NCBI RefSeq assembly: GCF_017868775.1
Contig: NZ_CP053381.1
Location: forward strand, 2,852,001-2,916,000
Length of the DNA stretch: 64,000 bases
Direction of reading: 5' to 3'
Source: Billgrantia sulfidoxydans
Lineage (GTDB): Bacteria > Pseudomonadota > Gammaproteobacteria > Pseudomonadales > Halomonadaceae
Position 1 is the first letter of the stretch, and every line of letters begins with the position of its first letter. Under the pieces are notes generated by a model, which was not told the DNA's origin, did no database searches, and worked only from the letters and a program-made list of their open reading frames with translations. A program made the translations under genes and the position numbers. Shown in pieces: positions 41,065 through 48,236 of the stretch.

Positions 41065-42307
41065 GGCGTACTCCTTGACGGTTGGCGCGTTCCAGCAGGG
41101 CATCGCAGAGTACCTGGGCGCCCAAGGCGCAGTGCTCCGGCGTGGCGTACTCGGCCTCGTTGTGGCTGATGCCGTCGCGGCAGGGAATGAAGATCATCGA
41201 GGTCGGCGCCACCCGCGACACGTAGACCGAATCATGACCGGCACCGCTCATCATCCGCCGGTATGGCACCCCTTGGGCGCGGGCAGCGCGCTCGACGGCC
41301 TCGATACAGCCGGCGTCGAAGTTGACCACCGGCGACGCCCAGATGCGCTCGCTGGCCGCTTCCACGCCGAAGGCCTCGGCCGCGGCGGCCAGCTCCCGGT
41401 CATAGCGGGCCTCCAGGGCGTCCAGCTCACCCTCGTCGACATGGCGCAGGTCCACGCTCAGGCGCACCTCGCCGGGAATCACGTTGCGCGAGGGGCTGTC
41501 GATCTCCAAGCAGCCGAAGGTCACCTTGGTGGCGCCGCTGCCGTCCGCCATGGCCAGCGCCTGAAGGCGATCGATCAGGCGCGCCGCGGAGGCCAGGGCA
41601 TCGTGGCGATAGCGCATCGGCGTGGGCCCGGCATGGGCCGACTGGCCCCGCAGGGTCACGTCGAACCAGCGCATGCCCTGCACGCCGGTGACCACGCCAA
41701 TGGCCTCTTGCTCCTCCTCCAGCACCGGCCCCTGCTCGATGTGCAGCTCGAAGAAGGCATCGAGTCGCGGTTCGCCCACCGGCAGCTCGCCGGCGAAGCC
41801 GCAGGCGGACAGCGCCTCGCCGAAGGAGACGCCGTCGCGATCCTTGCGAGCCAGGGTCGACTCGACACTGAATTCGCCGGCATAGGTGCCGGAGGCCACC
41901 ATGGCCGGGGCGAAGCGGCTGCCCTCCTCGTTGGTCCACACCACCAGCTCCAGCGGGCGCTCGGTGACGATGCCCCGGTCATGCAGGGTACGGAATACCT
42001 CGAGCCCCGCCAGCACCCCGAGGATGCCGTCGAAGCGTCCGCCCTTGGGCTGGGTGTCGAGATGGCTGCCGGTGGCCACCGGATCGAGGTCGTCGCGCTT
42101 GCCAGGGCGACGGAGAAAGAGATTGCCGACCCGATCGGTGCGCAGCGTGCAGCCGAGCGCCTCGCACCATTCGATCAGCAGGCGCCGACCGGCGGCGTCC
42201 TCCTCGGTCAATGCCAAGCGGAAGCTGCCGCCGTTTTCCGTGGGACCGATCTCGGCCATGGCCATCAGGCTCGACCAGAGCCGCTGGCCGTCGATGGAAA
42301 CGCTCAT
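41054..42307 (-). CDS. M20-family Zn-dependent carbamoylase / amidohydrolase
   Basis: A 417-residue metallo-amidohydrolase of the hydantoinase/carbamoylase family (relatives: N-carbamoyl-L-amino-acid hydrolase, beta-ureidopropionase, allantoate amidohydrolase). Metal ligands are recognisable in GSHLDTQPKGGRFDG, TNEEGSRF, ELHIEQGP and DGISHNE; the lid/dimer domain has GQSAHAGPTPM. These enzymes cleave N-carbamoyl groups to an amine, CO2 and ammonia. It is coupled to puuC copy 1, divergent from an aminotransferase-carrier-aguA operon. Because agmatine deiminase makes N-carbamoylputrescine and no aguB is present here, N-carbamoylputrescine is a plausible substrate; N-carbamoyl-beta-alanine is the main alternative. 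Confidence 0.85.
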   Translation of the reverse strand: MSVSIDGQRLWSSLMAMAEIGPTENGGSFRLALTEEDAAGRRLLIEWCEALGCTLRTDRVGNLFLRRPGKRDDLDPVATGSHLDTQPKGGRFDGILGVLAGLEVFRTLHDRGIVTERPLELVVWTNEEGSRFAPAMVASGTYAGEFSVESTLARKDRDGVSFGEALSACGFAGELPVGEPRLDAFFELHIEQGPVLEEEQEAIGVVTGVQGMRWFDVTLRGQSAHAGPTPMRYRHDALASAARLIDRLQALAMADGSGATKVTFGCLEIDSPSRNVIPGEVRLSVDLRHVDEGELDALEARYDRELAAAAEAFGVEAASERIWASPVVNFDAGCIEAVERAARAQGVPYRRMMSGAGHDSVYVSRVAPTSMIFIPCRDGISHNEAEYATPEHCALGAQVLCDALLERANRQGVRHEH

Positions 42308-42330
42308 GCAGGTTGCCTCCCTTTGTCTTT

Positions 42331-42376
42331 ATACCCCAACCCTAGGCCGACCCGTCGCGGAACCGATATACCCCAA
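42331..42376. promoter_or_regulatory. Direct repeat ATACCCCAA in the divergent hydrolase/aminotransferase promoter
   Basis: ATACCCCAA occurs at 42331-42339 and again at 42368-42376, 37 bases apart; on the minus strand each reads TTGGGGTAT. A related GGATATATTCCCC follows at about 42380-42392. The minus-strand copy nearest the hydrolase gives TATAAA, a possible -10. The repeats could bind a regulator serving both divergent units. Confidence 0.4.
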
Positions 42377-42471
42377 TCAGGATATATTCCCCGCTTCCGC
42401 CCCCTCGCTAGTCTGGCCCTGACCTCAACGCAGCACACTCCAACAACGACATCGGACACGCGAGGCCGACC

Positions 42472-43881
42472 ATGACCACCGCTACCCGTACTCCGCCCCG
42501 GCCCCTTGATGCCCAGGCGCTGTGGCAGAAGGACAGGGACCACTTCATCCACCCCTTCACCGACTTCAGCCTGTTCCACGACAAGGGCTGCGATCTGATC
42601 GTCGACAGCAACGGCATCTACGTGGAGGACATCCACGGCAACCGCTTCATCGACGGCATCGCCGGCCTGTGGTGCGTCAACGTGGGTCACGGCCGCGCCG
42701 AGATCGGCCAGGCCATGGCCGAGCAGGCCACCCGCATGGCCTACTTCTCCACCTTCAACAATCTCTCCAACGCCCCGGCGGCGGAGCTCGCCGCCAAGCT
42801 CGCCGAGCTGGCCCCGGCAAACCTCAACCACGTCTTCTACAGCTGCGGCGGCTCGGCGGCCAACGACGCCACCGTCCGCCTGGTGCACTACTACTTCAAC
42901 CGCCTGGGCAAGCCGAACAAGAAGCGTATCCTGTCGCGCCACAACGCCTACCACGGCACCACCTACCTGGCCGCGAGCCTGACCGGCATCGAGAGCAACA
43001 ACTGGGGCTTCGATACCCTGGATCATCTGGTCACCCACCTGAGCGAGGCCAACCTCTATCGCCGGCCGAAGGGGATGAGCGAGGCGGAGTACTGTGACCA
43101 TCTGGTGGCCGAGCTCGAGGAGACCATCGAGCGCATCGGCGCCGAGCACATCGCCGCCTTCATCGCCGAGCCGATCATGGGCGCCGGCGGCGTGCTGATG
43201 GCGCCTCGGGGCTACCACGCCCGCATGCAGGCGGTGTGCCGCGCCCACGAGATCCTCTACATTGCCGACGAGGTGGTCACCGGCTTCGGTCGCCTGGGTC
43301 ACTTCTTCGCCTCCGAGGCGGTGTTCGATACCCAGCCGGACATCATCAACTGCGCCAAGGGGCTGTCGTCGGGCTATGCGCCCCTCGGCGCCACCCTGAT
43401 CTCCGACGAGATCTACGAGGTGCTGGGCACGCCCCAGCGCAAGGGCGGCGTGCTGAGCACCGGCTTCACCTATTCCGGCCATCCGGTGAGCTGCGCGGCG
43501 GCGCTCAAGAACATCGAGATCATGGAGCGCGAGGGGATCTGCGCCAACGTACGCGAGGTGGGCCCCTACCTGGAGCGGCAGCTCAAGACGCTCTCGCATC
43601 ATGCAACCGTCGGCGACGTGAGGGGCAGCCACTTCATGCTGGCCATCGAGAACGTCGCCGACAAGGCCTCCAAGGCGCTGCTGCCGGTGGAGGCACGGGT
43701 CGGCGACCGGGTCGCCGCCGAGGCCCAGAAGCGCGGCCTGATCATTCGCCCGGTGGGCCACCTCAACATCATCTCGCCGCCGCTGATCTGGGATCGTGCC
43801 GTGGTGGATCGCGTAGTGGCGATCCTCGACGAGGCCTTCACCGCGACCACGACATCGCTACGCCAGGACGGTTACCTGTAA
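42472..43881 (+). CDS. Class III (omega) aminotransferase
   Basis: A 469-residue PLP enzyme of the class III family. Catalytic Lys296 lies in NCAKGLSSGY; the PLP-binding motif IADEVVTGFGR and the substrate-region AGLWCVNVGHG are intact. Relatives act on putrescine, cadaverine, GABA, beta-alanine or taurine with pyruvate or 2-oxoglutarate, and the exact donor cannot be fixed from sequence. It is first of aminotransferase-carrier-aguA and divergent from the carbamoylase. In context, transamination of putrescine or a related amine is likely; beta-alanine is the alternative if the carbamoylase acts on carbamoyl-beta-alanine. Confidence 0.9.
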   Translation: MTTATRTPPRPLDAQALWQKDRDHFIHPFTDFSLFHDKGCDLIVDSNGIYVEDIHGNRFIDGIAGLWCVNVGHGRAEIGQAMAEQATRMAYFSTFNNLSNAPAAELAAKLAELAPANLNHVFYSCGGSAANDATVRLVHYYFNRLGKPNKKRILSRHNAYHGTTYLAASLTGIESNNWGFDTLDHLVTHLSEANLYRRPKGMSEAEYCDHLVAELEETIERIGAEHIAAFIAEPIMGAGGVLMAPRGYHARMQAVCRAHEILYIADEVVTGFGRLGHFFASEAVFDTQPDIINCAKGLSSGYAPLGATLISDEIYEVLGTPQRKGGVLSTGFTYSGHPVSCAAALKNIEIMEREGICANVREVGPYLERQLKTLSHHATVGDVRGSHFMLAIENVADKASKALLPVEARVGDRVAAEAQKRGLIIRPVGHLNIISPPLIWDRAVVDRVVAILDEAFTATTTSLRQDGYL

Positions 43882-43973
43882 CCCGCCGGCAGCCGCCGCA
43901 TGCGCATGCATGACCCGACATTTCCCGGCGGGTCCAGCCATCGTGCTATGTACAACAACAAAGGTGAACGACC

Positions 43974-45443
43974 ATGACACACTCTCCTTCGGGCCCGACG
44001 GCCCACCCCCAAAGCTTCGGCAGCGCCACCAAGGGCGGCCTGCTGTTTCTCGGTGTCGTGCTGATTGCCAGCCTCGGCGGCTTCGCACTGTTCGACGGCG
44101 ACGACTACGGCATCTACAGCCTGCTGCCCACCGCCGTGGTGCTGGGCATGGCCATCTTCACGCGACGCACCATCGAATCGCTGCTCGCGGGCGCCCTGGT
44201 CGGCCTGCTGATGGTCGACCCCACCAGCGTGGTCTCCCAGGGCTCCGACATCCTGCTCGGGGTGCTGGGCAACGATACCGTCACCTGGATCATCCTGGTC
44301 TGCGGCCTGTTCGGCAGCCTGATCGCCCTGCTGGTCAAGACCGGCGGCGTGCTGACCTTCGGCGATGCCGTCACCAGGCATATCCATAGCCGCCGCCAGA
44401 GCCTGCTGGCCACTTGGCTGCTGGGCCTGGTGATCTTCGTCGACGACTATCTCAACGCCCTGGCGATCAGCGCGTCGATGAAGAAGATCACCGATCGCTT
44501 CAACATTTCGCGCGAGAAGCTCGCCTACGTGGTGGACTCCACCGCCGCGCCGATCTGCATCCTGGTGCCCTTCTCCACCTGGGCAGTGTTCTTCGCCGGC
44601 CTGCTGGAGGAGAACGACATCGCCGGCAACGGCATGAACCTCTACATCGAGGCGATTCCCTTCATGTTCTACGCCTGGGTGGCCGCCGCCCTGGTCCCCC
44701 TGGTGGCTCTGGGCTGGATCCCCGATCTCGGCCCGATGAAGACCGCCGAGGCCCGCGCCGCGGCCGGCCAGCCGATTCCGACGGGCATCGACGACAGCGC
44801 CCTGGAAGCGGCAGACGACGGACGCAAGCGGCCGCACCTGCTCAACTTCCTGCTGCCCATCGTCACGCTGATCTTCTTCACCTGGTACTACGATATCGAC
44901 ATCCTGCGCGGCGTGATCGTGGCGCTCGCCGTGACCCTGGTACTGATCGCCAGCCAACGGCTGCTGAGCTTCCACGATACCTTCGACACCGCGCTCGACG
45001 GCTTCAAGGCGATGATCATGCCGCTGGGCACCCTGGTGGCCGGCTTCACCCTCAAGGAGGTCAACGACGCCCTGGGGCTCACCGACTATGTGATCAGCAC
45101 CGTGCAGCCGCTGATGACGCCGGGAATGCTGCCGGCAGTGGTCTTCGTCACCATGGCCTTCCTGGCGTTCGCCACCGCCTCCTTCTGGGGGCTGTTCGCC
45201 GTGGCCATGCCCATCGTGCTGCCGCTGGCGGCCAGCCTCGACGCTCACATGCCGCTGGTGGTCGGCGCCCTGATCTCGGCCAGCGCCTTCGGCAGCCACG
45301 CCTGCTTCTACGGCGACTCGACGGTACTCTCCGCCCAGGGAGCCGGCTGCACGCCCATGGCCCACGCCCTGACCCAGCTGCCCTACGTGCTGATCGCCGC
45401 CGCCATCGCCGCGTGTATCTTCCTGCTGGCGGGGCACCTGTGA
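43974..45443 (+). CDS. NhaC-family sodium/proton antiporter-like carrier
   Basis: A 489-residue polytopic membrane protein (about 11-12 helices) of the NhaC superfamily. Recognisable segments are FVDDYLNALAISASMK, STAAPICILVPFSTWAVFF and GSHACFYGDSTVLSAQG. Members include Na+/H+ antiporters and exchangers of organic substrates. It lies 92 bases after the aminotransferase and eight before aguA. That tight link to agmatine deiminase suggests uptake or exchange of agmatine or a related amine, although a plain Na+/H+ function in a salt-adapted organism is also possible. An ATGTACAA element sits 19 bases before its start. Confidence 0.85.
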   Translation: MTHSPSGPTAHPQSFGSATKGGLLFLGVVLIASLGGFALFDGDDYGIYSLLPTAVVLGMAIFTRRTIESLLAGALVGLLMVDPTSVVSQGSDILLGVLGNDTVTWIILVCGLFGSLIALLVKTGGVLTFGDAVTRHIHSRRQSLLATWLLGLVIFVDDYLNALAISASMKKITDRFNISREKLAYVVDSTAAPICILVPFSTWAVFFAGLLEENDIAGNGMNLYIEAIPFMFYAWVAAALVPLVALGWIPDLGPMKTAEARAAAGQPIPTGIDDSALEAADDGRKRPHLLNFLLPIVTLIFFTWYYDIDILRGVIVALAVTLVLIASQRLLSFHDTFDTALDGFKAMIMPLGTLVAGFTLKEVNDALGLTDYVISTVQPLMTPGMLPAVVFVTMAFLAFATASFWGLFAVAMPIVLPLAASLDAHMPLVVGALISASAFGSHACFYGDSTVLSAQGAGCTPMAHALTQLPYVLIAAAIAACIFLLAGHL

Positions 45444-45451
45444 GGCTTGTC

Positions 45452-46579
45452 ATGAACGTACCGATGATCGACACCGTGCTGGACGAATCGACACCTCGGG
45501 CGCTGGGCTTCGCCATGCCCGCGGAGTTCGCCCCCCACGACGCCTGCTGGATGCTGTGGCCCCAGAGACCCGATACCTGGCGCTTCGGGGCCAAGCCGGC
45601 CCAGCAGGCCTTCGTCGAGGTCGCCACCGCCATCTCTGAAAGCGAGACGGTCTACGTCGGCGTCAATGACGACCAATACGAGAATGCCCGCCATCAGTTG
45701 CCCGCCCACGTGCGGGTGGTGGAACTCTCCAGCAACGATGCCTGGATGCGCGACGTGGGGCCGACCTTCCTGACCCACCCGGACGGACGCCTGGCCATGG
45801 TGGACTGGGAGTTCAATGCCTGGGGCGGTCTCAAGGGCGGGCTCTACTTCCCCTGGGACAAGGACAAGCGCATCCGCACCAAGATCGCCGAGATGCTCGG
45901 CATCGAGCGCTTCAAGGCGCCGGTGGTGCTGGAGGGGGGCGCCATCCATGTCGATGGCGAGGGCACGCTGCTGACCACCGAAGAGTGCCTGCTCAACCCC
46001 AACCGCAACCCCGGCCTGAATCGCGCCGGGATGGAGCGGGTGCTGCACGAGACACTGGGTGTCGACAAGATCATCTGGCTACCGCGTGGCTGCTACCTGG
46101 ACGAGACCGACGGCCACATCGACAACCTCTGCTGCTTCGTCGCCCCCGGCGAGGTGGTGCTGAGCTGGTGCGATGACGAGACCGATCCCCAGCACGCCAT
46201 CTGCCGGGAAGCTCTGCAGGTGCTGGAATCGTCGACCGATGCCAAGGGCCGCAAGCTGCTTGTGCACAAGCTGCCCCAACCGGGTCCGCTGTTCATCGAG
46301 GAGGACGAGGCCAGCGGCATCGACCGGCTGAGCAGCTCCCATCCGCGGCGCCCCGGCGACCGCATGGCCGGCTCCTACGTCAACTTCTTCATCGGCAACT
46401 CGGTGGTGGTGATGCCGCTGCTGGACCCGACCCGGGACGAGCAGGCTCGCGCAATTCTCCAGGGGCTGTTTCCCGGCAGGCGGGTTGTCGGCGTGCCGGC
46501 CCGGGAGATCCTGCTCGGCGGTGGCAATATCCATTGCATCACCCAGCAGCAGCCCAGGACGAGCGGCTGGCCTAGGTGA
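45452..46579 (+). CDS. aguA: Agmatine deiminase AguA
   Basis: Hydrolyses agmatine to N-carbamoylputrescine and ammonia. The 375-residue protein follows P. aeruginosa AguA closely: MPAEFAPHDACWMLWPQRPD pattern, DDETDPQHAICREA-like region, ETDGHIDN, and nucleophile Cys362 in GGGNIHCITQQQP. The ATG has GAGG six bases upstream; an in-frame GTG four codons earlier overlaps the carrier's stop and is possible. It follows the NhaC-type carrier by eight bases and overlaps the convergent DUF2182 gene by eight bases at the 3' end. No aguB follows, unlike Pseudomonas aguBA. Confidence 0.95.
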   Translation: MNVPMIDTVLDESTPRALGFAMPAEFAPHDACWMLWPQRPDTWRFGAKPAQQAFVEVATAISESETVYVGVNDDQYENARHQLPAHVRVVELSSNDAWMRDVGPTFLTHPDGRLAMVDWEFNAWGGLKGGLYFPWDKDKRIRTKIAEMLGIERFKAPVVLEGGAIHVDGEGTLLTTEECLLNPNRNPGLNRAGMERVLHETLGVDKIIWLPRGCYLDETDGHIDNLCCFVAPGEVVLSWCDDETDPQHAICREALQVLESSTDAKGRKLLVHKLPQPGPLFIEEDEASGIDRLSSSHPRRPGDRMAGSYVNFFIGNSVVVMPLLDPTRDEQARAILQGLFPGRRVVGVPAREILLGGGNIHCITQQQPRTSGWPR

Positions 46580-47351
46580 ACGCCAGCCACAGGGTGGCCG
46601 CCCCCCAAGCCATCAGCACGAACCCCAGGCCCCGGCTCAGCCAACGGCCGGCCGGGGCCAGCTTTTCGATCAACACCCACAGCGCCAGACCGGCCACCCA
46701 GACCAGGTTCATGACGCCGCCGACGAACAACAGCAGCATCAGCACCCAGCAGCAACCGACGCAGTAGAGACCGTGCCGCAGCCCCATGAGGAAGGCACCG
46801 CTCGCCCCTTCACGCCAGTGTGTCAGCACGAACTCCAGCGGTGAACGGCAGTGGTGCAGGCAGGCCTCCTTCAGCGGCGTCCACTGATAGAGGCCGGCGG
46901 CGATCAGCACCGTGGCGGCCGCCACCAGGCTGCTCATCGCCATGGCCGGCGACAGCAACGCGGCACGTTCCAGCATGGACTGCAACGCCACGGCCAGTAC
47001 GCTGAACAGCGCCCAGGTCGTCAGGTACCCCAGGGCGAAGATTCCAGTGGCCGCAGCGCCTTGGCCCTGCCCGCGGCGTCGCCGTGACAGGGTGGCATGG
47101 AGCAGGAGCATCGGCGCGGCACCGGGCAGCATCATGGCGGCCATCATCACCATCCACATGACCAGCAGCAGCGCCGTCTCGGCTGGCGTTCGCACTTCCG
47201 GCTCCATGGGCATCAGCATGGCCCCCATGCGCGCCATCGAGGCGGCCTCCAGGAGCAGGTAGCTCCAGGCCAAGGCGATGACGACGCCAAGCCCGCCAAG
47301 CACCAGCAGGCGGTCGCGTCGCAGCGCGGCTTCCAGCGCGGAAGACTCCAT
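46572..47351 (-). CDS. DUF2182 metal-binding integral membrane protein
   Basis: A 259-residue membrane protein with about six to seven hydrophobic segments. It is unusually Met-rich near the N-terminal half (MARMGAMLMPMEPE; MWMVMMAAMMLPGAAPM), and has His/Cys clusters (ACLHHCRSPLEF, GLYCVGCCW) suited to metal binding. The family is annotated as predicted metal-binding with unknown function. It lies 23 bases after a DUF1326 gene, its usual partner. It overlaps the 3' end of convergent aguA by eight bases. Confidence 0.85.
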   Translation of the reverse strand: MESSALEAALRRDRLLVLGGLGVVIALAWSYLLLEAASMARMGAMLMPMEPEVRTPAETALLLVMWMVMMAAMMLPGAAPMLLLHATLSRRRRGQGQGAAATGIFALGYLTTWALFSVLAVALQSMLERAALLSPAMAMSSLVAAATVLIAAGLYQWTPLKEACLHHCRSPLEFVLTHWREGASGAFLMGLRHGLYCVGCCWVLMLLLFVGGVMNLVWVAGLALWVLIEKLAPAGRWLSRGLGFVLMAWGAATLWLAFT

Positions 47352-47374
47352 CGCACCTGTCCCGAGTCGGCTCG

Positions 47375-48007
47375 CTAGGCCGCCACGCCCTGGGGCGTCT
47401 GCACCACGTACGCCAGGGTGCTATGCGATCCGTGGGTGGAAAAGTCGATCGCTCCATGGCTCTCGATGCTCGCCGAGGCGATCTCACCCTCGATATGCTC
47501 GAAGCCCTCGGGCATCACCACCCGGATGCGGTGCGGTGCACCGGTCACCGGGTTCTTGATCGGCTCGACAGCGCTCTCCAGGACCCCGGGAACGCCCAGG
47601 CGCGCCCTTCTGGCCTCCTGGTCGAACTCGAACGCGATCGGCGCGAAGATGGGATCGTGCATCCGGGTCACGATCAGGTTGAAGATATGGAACAGCGTGC
47701 CCTCATCCGAATGCTCCCCGGACATGATGGTGAACAGCGCCTCTCGCTGCTCCGCCGTGGCCCGCTCATCGATGATCGGCTGCGCCTCGCCGTTGCCTTC
47801 ATGAAGCGGCCCGGGGAAATGCACGACGACGAAGAAGCCCAGGCCATCCAGGCGGGTCTCCTCGAAGAAGCCGTCATCGATCAGCATGCCCAGGAACCCG
47901 CGACATTCGCCGTGGGTGGGGGGTGCATTGAAGTCGCAGGGACAACCGTACGCACAGCTGCAGTTCTTGAGCCATCGCCCTTCGAGACGCCAGTTTGCCT
48001 TGGCCAT
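47375..48007 (-). CDS. DUF1326 cysteine-rich protein
   Basis: A 210-residue soluble protein with an N-terminal motif CSCAYGCPCDFNAPPTHGEC (about residues 16-35) that holds five Cys and one His, likely metal or thiol chemistry. The rest is beta-rich by eye and has no signal peptide. DUF1326 has no established function. The start MAKANWRLEG has GAGG upstream. It forms a pair with the DUF2182 membrane protein, downstream of puuC copy 2 after a 229-base gap. Confidence 0.85.
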   Translation of the reverse strand: MAKANWRLEGRWLKNCSCAYGCPCDFNAPPTHGECRGFLGMLIDDGFFEETRLDGLGFFVVVHFPGPLHEGNGEAQPIIDERATAEQREALFTIMSGEHSDEGTLFHIFNLIVTRMHDPIFAPIAFEFDQEARRARLGVPGVLESAVEPIKNPVTGAPHRIRVVMPEGFEHIEGEIASASIESHGAIDFSTHGSHSTLAYVVQTPQGVAA

Positions 48008-48158
48008 GACGCTGCCCTCTCTTCTTGTTGCCAACAGAGGAATACCGTCCCTGGGCCGCCTCGCTCCCTGCTCTTTTCCTCGAAGTCTAGTGGGCGCCAG
48101 CCGGGCCGGCAGGGCCTCGCACGCTCAATCGGCGTCAGGCTCGGGGCTGAATTTTCTG

Positions 48159-48231
48159 GGCACCGCGACCGAGCCGGGGCTAAGGAGGCGCCTGCGCTTC
48201 GCGGCATGCCGTGGCCGGCAGTCGCGGTGCC
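48159..48231. repeat. Inverted repeat in the puuC copy 2 / DUF1326 gap
   Basis: GGCACCGCGAC (48159-48169) and GTCGCGGTGCC (48221-48231) are perfect 11-base inverted arms separated by 51 bases of GC-rich sequence. The right arm begins six bases after the puuC copy 2 stop codon. It could fold into a large hairpin that ends or stabilises the upstream transcript, or be the remnant of an extragenic repeat. No T-run follows. Confidence 0.4.
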
Positions 48232-48236
48232 TCTGC

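Noticed and set aside
44414..46579. Apparent large N-terminal extension of agmatine deiminase
   Set aside because: The extra 346 codons are the out-of-frame reading of the NhaC-type carrier gene; the ATG at 45452 gives the correct AguA N-terminus.
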